Shown here: positions 34,504 to 44,475 of the stretch, in pieces
How the letters are laid out: the number at the start of each line of letters is the position of its first letter
Numbering within the stretch: position 1 is the first letter of the stretch
NCBI RefSeq assembly: GCF_000155595.1
Contig: NZ_DS989904.1
Span: forward strand, 256,477-320,476
Origin: Synechococcus sp. PCC 7335
Lineage (GTDB): Bacteria > Cyanobacteriota > Cyanobacteriia > Phormidesmidales > Phormidesmidaceae
DNA length: 64,000 nucleotides
Reading direction: 5' to 3'
The notes under the pieces: generated by a model
Told to the model about the DNA's origin: nothing
The model's database searches: none
Seen by the model: only the letters and a program-made list of their open reading frames with translations
Translations under genes and position numbers: made by a program

Positions 34504-35610
34504 GTGCCCACAGAAGACACTACTCCTTACGAAGAGACAGAGAATATTGACAGTGCTTCTGATGAGGCTACTTCAGAAGCACCTAGTTCGGCTTCATCGA
34601 CACCGACACCTACTGCCAGTACACCGCTAGGTCTTAAACGCTCTGATCGAGGCATCCGTAGCAGCCGCACCCCAGCCTCTAGCGGGTCAGCTACAGGAGC
34701 TAAGCTATCAAGCACTCAGCCATTTGATAGCCAAGTAGCCATTGACCAAATGGTCCGTCAGGGTTTGCGCGAGCTAGAAAAACGGCGAGGCGCTTTGCAG
34801 TATGAGATTGAGCAGTTAGAGCGACAAAAGGCCGAACTAGAAGAAGAAATGCGCTCTAGCTTCGCTGGTTCATCTCAAGATATCGCTATTCGAGTTCAAG
34901 GCTTCAAAGATTACCTAATTGGCAGCCTACAAGATTTGGCAACGGCCGCTGAGCAGATCAATTTGGTCTCTCAGCCCGTAGTAGAGCCACCGGCGCCTAG
35001 TGCTGAGATATCATCGGCTGCTATACCAGAAGCTACCCAGGAAGGGACTGTGATCCCTCTGGCAGCGCAGCGATTTGCTGAACAGCGCGATCGCATTCAT
35101 AGCTTGTTAGACCAATACCGCACTCGCCCTGATTATTACGGCCCTCCCTGGCAGCTCAGGCGCACCTTTGAGCCGATTCACGCTGAACGCACTGCTAACT
35201 GGTTTTTCACCCAAGGGGGACGCGGCGCGGTTAAAAGTATGAGTAGCCGTCTGCAAAATGTGTTGGTAGCTTCGGCTGCAATTTCTTGTTTGTATGCCCT
35301 GTACGACCGGCGACTATGCGTACTGGTGCTGGCGACAACACCTGAGCGTTTAGGAGAGTGGCGACGCTGGCTGCAAGACTGCTTGGGTATTGCCCGTGCC
35401 GATTTTGGTACGAACCGAGGGGTGATGCTATTTGAATCTGCAGAGCCAATGGCACAGCGAGCTGAGCGGCTAATAGACAACGGTAGACTGCCTTTTTTGA
35501 TCATGGATGAAGCAGAAAGAAAAGTAAGTTTTTCTTTGTTGCAGTATCCCCTTTGGCTTGGGTTCGCGCCCGATCCTGCTAATTCCTCTACCGATTATGA
35601 CTATTACTAA
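34504..35610 (+). CDS. DUF3086 domain protein
   Basis: A 368-residue cyanobacterial protein of unknown function, starting at GTG. The first 75 residues are low-complexity Ser/Thr/Pro, then a coiled coil (about residues 85-120: LRELEKRRGALQYEIEQLE), a helical segment (VQGFKDYLIGSLQDLA), and the conserved DUF3086 region (about residues 200-360: YYGPPWQLRRTFEPIHAERT; RLCVLVLATTPERLGEWRRW). It looks cytoplasmic. It follows proC by 86 bases and precedes plsY by 9 bases, so it is probably in the same operon as plsY. Confidence 0.9.
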   Translation: MPTEDTTPYEETENIDSASDEATSEAPSSASSTPTPTASTPLGLKRSDRGIRSSRTPASSGSATGAKLSSTQPFDSQVAIDQMVRQGLRELEKRRGALQYEIEQLERQKAELEEEMRSSFAGSSQDIAIRVQGFKDYLIGSLQDLATAAEQINLVSQPVVEPPAPSAEISSAAIPEATQEGTVIPLAAQRFAEQRDRIHSLLDQYRTRPDYYGPPWQLRRTFEPIHAERTANWFFTQGGRGAVKSMSSRLQNVLVASAAISCLYALYDRRLCVLVLATTPERLGEWRRWLQDCLGIARADFGTNRGVMLFESAEPMAQRAERLIDNGRLPFLIMDEAERKVSFSLLQYPLWLGFAPDPANSSTDYDYY

Positions 35611-35619
35611 TGACTGCTG

Positions 35620-36306
35620 ATGATTTCTACACCCGTACCTGGGCAAAGTATTATGTCAGGCTCAACGATTGCGCTCCTATCGCTAGCTTCGCTAATCGCC
35701 TACCTTTTGGGCTCTATTCCAACCGGCTTCTTGCTGGCTAAGGCACTACGAGGCATTGATATTCGAGAGCACGGTTCGGGTAATACAGGTGCGACCAATG
35801 TCTTTAGGGTGATGGGCAAAGGCGCTGGGATTGCAGCATTAGTGATCGATTTATCAAAAGGTATCACAGCAGTTCTATTGATGCGCTGGCTGGTGACTCA
35901 TTCTGATCTATTCGGCTCTAGGCTAAGCGAGATCTCTGATCAAGCAGCGGCTTGGGCCTATGTTTTAGCAGCAGCGCTGGCAGTGCTTGGTCATAGTAAG
36001 TCAGTTTGGTTAGGGTTTACAGGCGGTAAGTCGGCAGCAACTGGATTAGGTGTGCTGTTAGCGCTGACCTGGCCTGTAGCCTTGAGTGTTGCATCGGTAT
36101 TTGGCGTTGCAGTAGGCATTTCGCGAACGGTGTCCGTAGGCTCGATTGCAGCGGCAATGTCCGTGGTAGTGTTTATGTGGCTGACCGGTCAGCCGATAGC
36201 GTATGTTTGGCTAGCGATCGCAGGTGGCCTATATGTTGTGCTTCGTCATCGTAGCAACATCGTCAGACTGCTAGAAGGCACTGAGCCTAAAACCTTTGGT
36301 AGCTAG
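35620..36306 (+). CDS. plsY: Glycerol-3-phosphate acyltransferase PlsY
   Basis: A 228-residue inner-membrane enzyme that transfers acyl groups from acyl-phosphate to glycerol 3-phosphate in phospholipid synthesis. Family motifs are LLGSIPTGFLLAKAL, IREHGSGNTGATNVFRVMGK, LGHSKSVWLGFTGGKSAATG and LYVVLRHRSNIVRLLEGTE. About five to six hydrophobic helices are predicted. The ATG at 35653 would better match the usual N-terminus; neither start has a strong ribosome site. It starts 9 bases after the DUF3086 gene. Confidence 0.95.
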   Translation: MISTPVPGQSIMSGSTIALLSLASLIAYLLGSIPTGFLLAKALRGIDIREHGSGNTGATNVFRVMGKGAGIAALVIDLSKGITAVLLMRWLVTHSDLFGSRLSEISDQAAAWAYVLAAALAVLGHSKSVWLGFTGGKSAATGLGVLLALTWPVALSVASVFGVAVGISRTVSVGSIAAAMSVVVFMWLTGQPIAYVWLAIAGGLYVVLRHRSNIVRLLEGTEPKTFGS

Positions 36307-36323
36307 TGATAGCTAGCGTATCT

Positions 36324-36710
36324 TCAAACAGCGCAATCAGGGCTACGTAGCTCTAATTGTTCTTTGAGCTGTTGAGGATCATACAGCACCGGTAGAAAGT
36401 GAATACTATTGACCTCTTTGAAATAGAACAAAATGGGAACAGTAGGCCAAAAGATTTTCCAACTTTCCCAGTCGGCATAGGGAAAGGTTTTAAGCAGATT
36501 TTCGTTACGGCTGATATCTAGTGCTGTGGGTGTAAACGAGAGCCGAATCACTTTCGTTTGGTAAAGCAGAAACAGACTAAACAAAGCCCAAACGACTCCG
36601 ACGGCTAGCTGGATAAACAACAGCGGTAGAGAGAGTAAAACCATCGCGATTGGTAGTTTGTAGCTAGGGCTTAGTGTTGTCGTGATATTGGCATTAGTCG
36701 TACTAGTCAC
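36324..36710 (-). CDS. DUF3119 family membrane protein
   Basis: A 128-residue cyanobacterial protein with one or two membrane helices (about residues 18-48) followed by a cytoplasmic domain (LSFTPTALDISRNENLLKTF; YADWESWKIFWPTVPILFYF). This is the DUF3119 pattern. It lies 65 bases downstream of the MlaE-type permease gene on the same strand, an association seen in many cyanobacteria, so a role with that lipid transporter is likely. No biochemical function is known. Confidence 0.85.
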   Translation of the reverse strand: MTSTTNANITTTLSPSYKLPIAMVLLSLPLLFIQLAVGVVWALFSLFLLYQTKVIRLSFTPTALDISRNENLLKTFPYADWESWKIFWPTVPILFYFKEVNSIHFLPVLYDPQQLKEQLELRSPDCAV

Positions 36711-36775
36711 TGAGAAAAAATCCTGAACGTAAGGAGCTTTTAATTCAGTTTAATGGCTCTTTATTTAATAGCTCA

Positions 36776-37570
36776 CTAATTACCGACGAAAGCTGCGCCC
36801 ATACCCTGGAACATCATCCAGGACAAAAAGAAATTGCTGACAAAGATAGCCAGCAGCGAAGTGACCACCGCTGTCGTTGTTGACTGTCCAACACCCTTAG
36901 CGCCTCCTGTTGTTGTCAATCCCCAGCTAGAGCCAATAACAGCAATCAATACGCCAAAAATCAATGATTTGATAAGAGAAGCGGCTAAGTCCCAGATAGT
37001 CAGGAAGTTGCGAGCCGAATTGAGAAACACTGCAAAGGGAATGGCATAGAGCGTCGTAGCCACAACCAAGCCCCCTAGTAAGCCAGTGATAATAGCTAGC
37101 ACATTGAGCATTGGCACCATCAGGGCGCAGGCGATGACTCGAGGAATGACTAAGTAATCTACTGGGTCGCTTCTGAGCATTTGCAGCGCGTCGATTTGCT
37201 CAGTCACTCTCATTGTGCCAATCTCTGCAGCAAAGGCTGAGCCGACCCGACCAGCGAGTACCACCGCGGTAAGAACGGGTGCTAGCTCTCTAGAAAGCGT
37301 GATCGCTAGCACGCCGCCGATAGCTGTAGTCGCTCCAAATGTAATAAATTCGCGAGTAACCTGAATAGTAAAGACCATCCCCACAAACACAGAGGTGACT
37401 AGCGCAATCAGCAGTGACTCTGGACCAACTGCCGACATTTGCTCTATTGTGTTGCGGCGATGAATGGGTTTAGAGATGACATGAATAATCACCTGCCCAC
37501 CTAGTAAAATAGCCGAGAGCAGTCGCTGAAACCAAATCGCAAGATTCTGCGGAACAAGAGAGGGGGCCAT
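36776..37570 (-). CDS. MlaE-family ABC transporter permease (Ycf63/TGD1-like)
   Basis: A 264-residue permease with five predicted helices. The family core is visible in VTREFITFGATTAIGGVLAI, LSRELAPVLTAVVLAGRVGSAFAAEIGTMRVTEQIDAL (the EQIDAL coupling motif) and VIPRVIACALMVPMLN. MlaE proteins move phospholipid between membranes; in plastids the homologue TGD1 imports lipid. The ATPase and MCE-domain partners are not in this window. The DUF3119 gene follows it on the same strand. Confidence 0.94.
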   Translation of the reverse strand: MAPSLVPQNLAIWFQRLLSAILLGGQVIIHVISKPIHRRNTIEQMSAVGPESLLIALVTSVFVGMVFTIQVTREFITFGATTAIGGVLAITLSRELAPVLTAVVLAGRVGSAFAAEIGTMRVTEQIDALQMLRSDPVDYLVIPRVIACALMVPMLNVLAIITGLLGGLVVATTLYAIPFAVFLNSARNFLTIWDLAASLIKSLIFGVLIAVIGSSWGLTTTGGAKGVGQSTTTAVVTSLLAIFVSNFFLSWMMFQGMGAAFVGN

Positions 37571-37922
37571 AGGCTGTGATGCTGGCGACGGTTGTAATCA
37601 CCATTGTATGAAAATCAAAGCCTTAAAGGCTGTTTTCGCTAACCATCTCGGCTGCTGTCCTACAGCGGTTCTAGCCAGAGATAGTGTCCCAACTGATACG
37701 ACAGATGCAATGTATAGCTATCCAACGCTACCTTATTACATTTTTCGCTCAGGTACGTCGATGTATCAAAACTCTCTACATACGGATGTAGGCGAGAACC
37801 GATATGAATGCTCAGTGATATAACCCAATGTGCCTGCTAGCAAAGTCGCTAAATGTCCCTGATTTTTTCAAAAAAAACTATGCTAGTAAACAGTGTTTTT
37901 TTAGTAGGGTAGTTCAGGTGCT
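37571..37922. other. Divergent intergenic region mlaE / M16 peptidase
   Basis: I reject the 71-codon plus-strand frame at 37608-37823, which has no domain. A/T tracts (TTTTTTCAAAAAAAAC near 37863, GTTTTTTT near 37894) flank a possible -10 TATGCT at 37879-37884 and may give curved promoter DNA for the M16 gene. No clear -35 is seen. Confidence 0.4.
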
Positions 37923-39752
37923 ATGGGTTTTTGGGTTCAACGCCGCACGGTGTGGCTTCGGCTAGTTGCGATCGCGCTCATTGTTGGCTTTAGTTTTAGT
38001 ACCTCTCCTTCACCCGCTCTGGCAAGTTCGTTCAATCTCAATGTGGCACCGTATGTAGCACCGTCGATTACGTATCAAGGCGCTCGGACGAACACTCACC
38101 CTATTGCTCAATCTGGCGTCATCGCGCAAGCTAATGTCTCAACGAACTCCATCCAGCCCTACTTAGACAGAGTAGCTGATGCGGTAACCGAGTTTACACT
38201 ACCAAACGGTATGAAGTTCATTGTGCTAGAGCAGCATGATGCTCCTGTTGCGTCGGTCATGCTCTATGCCAACGTCGGCGCTTCGTATGAAGAAGATGGA
38301 AAGACAGGAGTTGCCCATTATCTAGAGCATCTGGCCTTTAAGGGAACAACTCGAATCGGTACTCGCGACTACGCAGCTGAAAGAGTAGTACTAGACCAGC
38401 TAGACAACGTTTTCGATCAGCTGATTGCCGCTGAAGCTGCAGGAGAGGCGGAAAGGGTAAGCGAACTGACTGAACAGTTTGCACAGCTACAACAAGAGGC
38501 TGCCACCTATGTAGAGCAAAATAAGTTTGGTCAAATTATTGAGCAGTCAGGCGGTACTGGACTAAACGCAACGACTTCCGCTGATGCCACGCGCTATTTC
38601 TACAACCTACCTTCGAACAAGATAGAGCTGTGGTTCTCGTTGGAGTCCGAACGTTTCCTAGATCCGGTTTTTAGAGAATTTTACAAAGAGAAAGAGGTGA
38701 TCTTAGAAGAGCGTCGTAGCCGAGTAGATAATTCCCCTATCGGTCAGATGGTCGAGCGATTTTCCGAGGTTGCCTACAGTGAGAGTCCTTATCGTCGTCC
38801 AGTCATTGGCTACCAAGAAGACCTTCGCAAAGCAACTCGTGCTGACGTTCGAGCGTTCTTTAATACTTACTATGGTCCGAGCAATCTCATTGCAGCAGTA
38901 GTAGGCGATGTAGATCCTGAGCAGATCAAGCAGCTAGCAGACGCTTACTTTGGCCGCTTCGAGTCTAGGGTAGAACCGCCAGAGCTGGTTGCCAATGAGC
39001 CTGAGCAGATCGAGCCTCGTTCGTTCACCCTCCAACTGGCTTCTCAGCCATGGTATCTAGAAGGCTATCACCGACCGGGAATCAACGATCCTGACCATGT
39101 GGTGTATGCAATTATCAACAGCATCTTGACAGGTGGACGCACAGCTAGGCTCTACAAGGCATTGGTAGAGCCACAAATCGCACTGGATGTCGGCAGCGCT
39201 AATGGCTTCCCTGGAGACAAGCTATCTTCTATCATGCTGCTCTATGGGTTGACTGCGCCAAACCACACGGTAGAGGAGTTAGCAGCGGGATTAGATGCCG
39301 AGCTATTGCGTTTGCAGCAAGAGCCCGTAGATACCATGACGCTAGATCGAGTAAAGACTCAGGCACGCGCTGGACTGTTGCGGCAGCTAGATTCTAATCA
39401 AGGAATGGCTAGCCTGCTAACAGAATATGAGGCCAAGACTGGTGACTGGCGGAATGTGTTTCGTGAGCTTCAGCTGATAGAAGCGGTCGAGGCCTCGGAT
39501 GTACAGCGGGTTGCTAGACAGACATTTCGCCTTGAAAATCGAACTGTAGGCAAGCTGATCCCGGCTGAAGAGGCAGCACCACAAAGTTCTACATCATCTG
39601 AAACTTCAACCCCTGAACTCACACCAGAAACGGAGACATCTGGGCTGGAGGATGATGAAGCTGCTTCGGAGGTTGCTGAAGAGGCAAGTGCCGAAGACAC
39701 GGCTACTCGTTCAGCTACAGCACCAGTAGCTCCAGTTAGAGGACTTTGGTAG
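37923..39752 (+). CDS. M16 family zinc metallopeptidase, catalytic subunit
   Basis: A 609-residue exported peptidase. A signal peptide (about residues 1-34, ending PALA) indicates periplasmic or thylakoid-lumen location. The inverted zinc motif HxxEH is HYLEH at residues 132-136, and a distal Glu follows near residue 262 (VILEERRSR). Between them, residues 155-205 form a charged coiled-coil insertion. A second M16 homology domain follows (YLEGYHRPG; GGRTARLYKALVE). The last 55 residues are an acidic Ser/Thr/Ala-rich tail. It pairs with the gene at 39861, 108 bases downstream, as the active member of a heterodimer. Confidence 0.92.
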   Translation: MGFWVQRRTVWLRLVAIALIVGFSFSTSPSPALASSFNLNVAPYVAPSITYQGARTNTHPIAQSGVIAQANVSTNSIQPYLDRVADAVTEFTLPNGMKFIVLEQHDAPVASVMLYANVGASYEEDGKTGVAHYLEHLAFKGTTRIGTRDYAAERVVLDQLDNVFDQLIAAEAAGEAERVSELTEQFAQLQQEAATYVEQNKFGQIIEQSGGTGLNATTSADATRYFYNLPSNKIELWFSLESERFLDPVFREFYKEKEVILEERRSRVDNSPIGQMVERFSEVAYSESPYRRPVIGYQEDLRKATRADVRAFFNTYYGPSNLIAAVVGDVDPEQIKQLADAYFGRFESRVEPPELVANEPEQIEPRSFTLQLASQPWYLEGYHRPGINDPDHVVYAIINSILTGGRTARLYKALVEPQIALDVGSANGFPGDKLSSIMLLYGLTAPNHTVEELAAGLDAELLRLQQEPVDTMTLDRVKTQARAGLLRQLDSNQGMASLLTEYEAKTGDWRNVFRELQLIEAVEASDVQRVARQTFRLENRTVGKLIPAEEAAPQSSTSSETSTPELTPETETSGLEDDEAASEVAEEASAEDTATRSATAPVAPVRGLW

Positions 39753-39860
39753 TTTGGCATGATTGCTTCATCACGGTTGGGTAGGTCTTTTTGAGTTGTC
39801 TATCCCTAGCTGTTTGTTCACTTTATTCTGATAGTCATCTGAAGGTTATTCGAGGAATTC

Positions 39861-41342
39861 ATGGGTTTATTCTCAGGGCGATCGCGCGAACGTTTTATCC
39901 CTCTGTTGTTTTTGGCGGTGGCAACCTGTGCGGCGCTACTGACACTATCATGGCCAAGGCCTGCTCAAGCAATAGAGCCCAAGCCTTATGAAGAGCTAGT
40001 GTTTCCGACTTTAGGGGAGATTCAAATTCCCGAATACGAGCGCTATGAGCTAGACAACGGGCTGGTGGTCTATCTGATGGAAGATCATGACCTGCCTCTA
40101 GTGAGTGGCTCGGCGACATTTCGAACAGGCGCTTATCTAGAGAGTTTTGAGCAGACAGGGTTAGCAGGCATCACCGGCCAAGCAATGCGCCTAGGGGGAA
40201 CGGTTAATCATGCACCTGACGAGCTCAATCAGCTTTTAGAACAAAGGGCTGCATCGGTAGAAACCTCAATTGGTGATACGTCTGGTACGGCTGGATTTTC
40301 TACGCTGACAGAGGATTTAGAAGCCGTGTTTGAGCTGTATGCAGACGTGATCATGCAGCCGGCTTTCGATGAGACGCAAATAGCCTTGATAGAAGGCAGA
40401 ACGGAAGGGAGCATTTCTCGTCGTAACGACGATCCAGCAGATATCGCATCACGAGAGTTTCGCAAGCTGATCTATGGCGATGAAAGTCCATATGCTCGCA
40501 CGGTTGAGTATGAAAGCTTAGAGAACATTAGCCACGAGGACATCGTTAGCTTTTATGAGCGAACCATCACCCCTGAAAATACAATTTTGGGGATTGTAGG
40601 TGACTTTGATCCGGACCAGATGAAGACGCTAATCGCCCAGACATTGGGGAATTGGCAAGCGGGGGATGGAAGTGTGATCGCCCCACCTCCAGAAGGCCTG
40701 CAGCAAAAAACAGGATTGTTCTTTGTTAACCAGCCGCAGCTAACCCAAAGCACCATTCATATCGGTCATATCGGCGGTGAACTGCGTAACCCCTACCACG
40801 CTTCAATGACGGTGCTCAATGAAGTGCTTAACGGTTTCGGCGGACGTCTTTTCAACGAAATCCGCTCGCGGCAAGGGCTAGCCTACAGTGTGTATGCTTT
40901 CTGGAGCCCTAGATTTGACTACAACGGCATTTTTATTGGTGGCGGCTCGACGCGCTCAGAAGCCACCGTTCCTTTTATCCAGTCAATGTATCAAGAACTG
41001 GAAAAAGTACAGAAAGAACTCATTAGCGAGACAGAACTAGCCTTTGCCAAAGATTCTGTGCTCAATAGCTTTGTCTTTAACTTCCAAACGCCAAACCAAA
41101 CCCTATCACGGTTGATTCGCTACGAGTATTACGACTATCCTACTGACTTTGTTTTTCAGTTTAGAGAGGGGGTAGAACAGGCAACAACAGCAAGTGTGTT
41201 GGAGGCGGCTCAGGTAAATTTAGATCCGCAGAAGTTGATTACGATTGTGGTAGGCAACACTGCAGAGATTGAACCAGATCTAGCTACCTTAGGTATGGAC
41301 CCTGTCGCAATTGATGTGACGATTCCAAACCCAACAACATAG
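39861..41342 (+). CDS. M16 family peptidase-like protein, non-catalytic subunit
   Basis: A 493-residue exported protein with a signal sequence (about residues 1-38, ending AQA). It has the two M16 homology domains but lacks the HxxEH zinc motif; the equivalent region reads GLAGITGQAMRLGGT. It keeps the Arg/Tyr pair in LFNEIRSRQGLAYSVYAFW, which in bacterial two-gene M16B peptidases positions substrate for the partner. It therefore should complete the active site of the preceding gene's product. Both are in one operon. Confidence 0.9.
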   Translation: MGLFSGRSRERFIPLLFLAVATCAALLTLSWPRPAQAIEPKPYEELVFPTLGEIQIPEYERYELDNGLVVYLMEDHDLPLVSGSATFRTGAYLESFEQTGLAGITGQAMRLGGTVNHAPDELNQLLEQRAASVETSIGDTSGTAGFSTLTEDLEAVFELYADVIMQPAFDETQIALIEGRTEGSISRRNDDPADIASREFRKLIYGDESPYARTVEYESLENISHEDIVSFYERTITPENTILGIVGDFDPDQMKTLIAQTLGNWQAGDGSVIAPPPEGLQQKTGLFFVNQPQLTQSTIHIGHIGGELRNPYHASMTVLNEVLNGFGGRLFNEIRSRQGLAYSVYAFWSPRFDYNGIFIGGGSTRSEATVPFIQSMYQELEKVQKELISETELAFAKDSVLNSFVFNFQTPNQTLSRLIRYEYYDYPTDFVFQFREGVEQATTASVLEAAQVNLDPQKLITIVVGNTAEIEPDLATLGMDPVAIDVTIPNPTT

Positions 41343-41393
41343 TTGACCGACACAGGTTCAACTTACATAGTTCCAGCACATAGTTCCAGCTCA

Positions 41394-41422
41394 CCTACTA
41401 CTTAGTTGCTTAGTAGGATTTT
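41394..41422 (+). terminator. Terminator after the M16 operon
   Basis: CCTACTA (41394-41400) pairs with TAGTAGG (41411-41417), followed by ATTTTT. It ends at the stop of the convergent putA gene. A perfect two-copy 13-base repeat (ACATAGTTCCAGC, 41365-41390) lies just before it. Confidence 0.6.
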
Positions 41423-44400
41423 TAATCCATGCCTTCAATGGGGGCAAAGCCCTGCCGCTGGACATTTTCTGTCACAGTGCGGGGATCAAGGAACTGCAGT
41501 AGATAGTCTGGGCCGCCTGCTTTGGAACCGACCCCAGAGAGTTTGAAGCCGCCAAAGGGTTGGCGAGCAACAATAGCACCGGTGATAGTGCGGTTGATGT
41601 ATAGATTGCCGACTTCGAAGTCGGCGTATGCTCGCTCAATATGAGAGGGAGTGCGAGAGTAGAGTCCACCCGTTAAGGCATAGTTGGTATTGTTAGCGAT
41701 CGCCAGTCCCGCTTCAAAACTGTCCGCCTTGATCACCGCTAGCACCGGTCCAAAGATTTCTTCTTGAGCAATCGTTGATTGGGGATCGACATCGGTAAAA
41801 ATCACTGGACCGACAAAATATCCAGGCTCAGGCGAAGGGAGTTCTAGTGCAAGCGTTGCCTCGGATTTGCCTTTCTCAATGTAGTCTCGAATCTGCTGCT
41901 GCGCAGCGGCATCAATCACTGGTCCTACTTTGGTACTCGGCAGAACCGCATCACCTACGTTCAAAGACTTTGTCGCTTCGATCACCCTGGCAACAAAAGT
42001 CTCGTAAATAGAAGCAACAACAATCACCCGAGAGCACGCAGAACACTTTTGTCCACTGTATCCAAAGGCAGAATACACAACGCCTTGAACGGCTTGATCA
42101 AGATCGGCGCTTTCGTCCACGATAATGGCGTTCTTACCCCCCATCTCCGCGACGACTCGCTTTAGGTGTTTCTGCCCTGGCTGCAAAATGGCCGCATCTG
42201 CATAGATTTGACAGCCCACTTCTTGTGAACCCGTGAACACAATCATGTGAACATCAGGATGCTTGACCATGTGCGATCCCACAGTTGATCCCCGCCCAGG
42301 GACGTATTGGAAAACCCCTTTAGGAATGCCCGCATCGACAAATATCTCGCTCAGCTTAGCCGCAATCACAGAAGTGACGGCTGCTGGCTTCAGCAGAGCA
42401 CAGTTGCCAGTAACTAATGCGGCAACGGTCATACCAGTTGGAATCGCTAGTGGAAAGTTCCAGGGAGAGATGACTAGCACGATGCCTTTGGGCCGATAGA
42501 AGTAGCGATCGCGCTCTCCTGCCACATCGTAGTCAATCTCTTGGTCTAGGCGCTCCATTTCGGCGGCGTAATACCGACAGAAATCCGCGGCCTCTGATAC
42601 TTCTGCATCTGCCTGCTGTAGAGGCTTTCCACCTTCTAATACCATCCAAGCATTCAGCTCATGACGACGCTCTTCTAGCAAATCCGCAGCCCGGTTAATA
42701 ATAGCCGCTCGCTCTTTTACAGGCGTACGCTTCCAAGTCTCAAAAGCCGTTTTAGCCGACGCGATCGCACTATTTGCCTGTTCAATATCGATTTGACCTA
42801 CCGTCCCTACCAACTGCGCTGGACGAGAAGGATTCACCGACTGAACTGTTTCAGAAGTCTGCACATACTCCCCGTCAATCAGGGGTCTGTAGGTTTTGCC
42901 AATCTGTTTTTGAATCGCTTCTAGAGCAGCATCAGCAGCGCTTCTTTTTTGAGCGACTGCGTAGTCTGTATCAGCAGCAGGATTGATTCGGGTCACAGGA
43001 GAATCCGACAGCGCGATTGGGGTCAGGCCGCTCGTACTATCAGCATCGCTATCGGCATCGCCTGGCCCCCACTGCGGAATCGCCAGTAGCTCCTCAGCAG
43101 GGCGCTCTTCCAAGTTTTGTCGCAAGAAGGAACTATTCGCCGTATTTTCTAGAAGGCGGCGAATTAGGTAAGCCATACCGGGAATCAGCTCACCATAGGG
43201 ACAGTAAACTCGGACACGATGACCTTGTTTTACCAGCGCGTTTGCAAGGCTATCGGCCATGCCGTACAGCACTTGAAACTCGACATTGCGAGCAGGAATA
43301 TCAAGCGTTTGGGTGATCGCCATAGCCAGCGCTTGCGATCGCACGTTATGGCTACCAATAGCTGCATACAGATACTGATGATTCTCTAACAGCAGCCGAG
43401 TCATCCGCTCGAAGTTGGCATCGGTCGAAGATTTGTGATTGTAAACTGGCGTCGGCCAGTAGTTCTGCCGCGCTGTGATGGTTTCTTGATCCCAATAGGC
43501 GCCTTTAACTAGACGCAGCGTGATAGGGGTTCCTCGGCTTTTGGCCCATCCAATGAGATCTTCAAGGTCGCGATAGCTATCGCGTAAGTATGCCTGTAGC
43601 GTCATGCCAATATCAGAGCGAGAGCGGAACTCTTCTTCCATCAGAAGCTGCTTTAAAGCCGCTAGCGTTGCGTCCTTGTAGCGATACTGCTCCATATCAA
43701 AGTGAACAGCCACACCCAACGCTTCGGCTCTGCGTAACAGCGTCCGAACGCGTTCACCAACTTTGGCTTTAGAGCCTTCTACATCTAGCGGATCAAACTG
43801 AGAGTAAAAGGCCGTTAGCTTGACAGAGACCTGCACTTTTGCCAAAGGCTTTCCTTCAGCAGCATCTAGCTTAGCAACGGGTTTCCAGCTTTCAGCGGCC
43901 TCGGTAAGCTGCGCCATCAGCTCTAAATACTGATTCAAATAAGCTTCGGCTTCGCGCTCGGTAACGACTGCCTCACCTAGCAAATCCATTGTGAACGCCA
44001 TAGACTGCTTTCGCAGTTGCTCAATACTCTTGAGTGCCTGTTTGATATTCTCACCAGCAATATACTTACGAGCGAGTGTCTCTACCGCTCCAGATAGGGT
44101 CGTAGCAGCCACCTGTGCGGGCATAGAGTTAGGATCTGCGAAGTTGAGCAGACTCTTTAGCGCCTGGGGTAGCTCTACGCTGGCATCACCTAAATACTCT
44201 TGAAAATGGCTAGCGATTTCGGCCTTAGTCGTCAGTGCTGGTAAACAGTCGATCAGACGAAACATCTGCACTCGCAGGCCCGGATTCTCCATCGTCCAAG
44301 CTAGCAGCTTGTCATCCCACCGAAGCTGATCACGCATCTTGGTGACAACGGACGAGAAAAGCGATCCCTTGCCTCGGCTATCAGATAATAGCTGACGCGC

Positions 44401-44475
44401 GATCGCCTGAGTTTTTTCTTCATAATCAGCCTGGGCCGAAGACTCTGTAACCGCGCGAGATGCATTGATAACCAT
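41422..44475 (-). CDS. putA: Bifunctional proline dehydrogenase / glutamate-semialdehyde dehydrogenase (PutA-like)
   Basis: A 1017-residue two-step enzyme oxidising proline to glutamate. The N-terminal half is the FAD-linked proline dehydrogenase barrel (VSVKLTAFYSQFDPLDVEGS; TLRLVKGAYWDQE; YLYAAIGSHNVRS). The C-terminal half is the aldehyde dehydrogenase, with Glu in VAEMGGKNAIIVDES and the catalytic Cys in YSGQKCSACSRVIV. There is no DNA-binding domain, so this PutA is not its own repressor. The ATG at 44475 follows TAGGAGAG; the longer frame to 44541 is unlikely. An NtcA-type promoter lies upstream, and cphA and cphB precede it on the same strand. Proline made from cyanophycin arginine is its likely substrate. 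Confidence 0.94.
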   Translation of the reverse strand: MVINASRAVTESSAQADYEEKTQAIARQLLSDSRGKGSLFSSVVTKMRDQLRWDDKLLAWTMENPGLRVQMFRLIDCLPALTTKAEIASHFQEYLGDASVELPQALKSLLNFADPNSMPAQVAATTLSGAVETLARKYIAGENIKQALKSIEQLRKQSMAFTMDLLGEAVVTEREAEAYLNQYLELMAQLTEAAESWKPVAKLDAAEGKPLAKVQVSVKLTAFYSQFDPLDVEGSKAKVGERVRTLLRRAEALGVAVHFDMEQYRYKDATLAALKQLLMEEEFRSRSDIGMTLQAYLRDSYRDLEDLIGWAKSRGTPITLRLVKGAYWDQETITARQNYWPTPVYNHKSSTDANFERMTRLLLENHQYLYAAIGSHNVRSQALAMAITQTLDIPARNVEFQVLYGMADSLANALVKQGHRVRVYCPYGELIPGMAYLIRRLLENTANSSFLRQNLEERPAEELLAIPQWGPGDADSDADSTSGLTPIALSDSPVTRINPAADTDYAVAQKRSAADAALEAIQKQIGKTYRPLIDGEYVQTSETVQSVNPSRPAQLVGTVGQIDIEQANSAIASAKTAFETWKRTPVKERAAIINRAADLLEERRHELNAWMVLEGGKPLQQADAEVSEAADFCRYYAAEMERLDQEIDYDVAGERDRYFYRPKGIVLVISPWNFPLAIPTGMTVAALVTGNCALLKPAAVTSVIAAKLSEIFVDAGIPKGVFQYVPGRGSTVGSHMVKHPDVHMIVFTGSQEVGCQIYADAAILQPGQKHLKRVVAEMGGKNAIIVDESADLDQAVQGVVYSAFGYSGQKCSACSRVIVVASIYETFVARVIEATKSLNVGDAVLPSTKVGPVIDAAAQQQIRDYIEKGKSEATLALELPSPEPGYFVGPVIFTDVDPQSTIAQEEIFGPVLAVIKADSFEAGLAIANNTNYALTGGLYSRTPSHIERAYADFEVGNLYINRTITGAIVARQPFGGFKLSGVGSKAGGPDYLLQFLDPRTVTENVQRQGFAPIEGMD

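Noticed and set aside
37608-37823. 71-codon ORF between mlaE and the M16 gene
   Set aside because: No family features; lies in the divergent promoter region.
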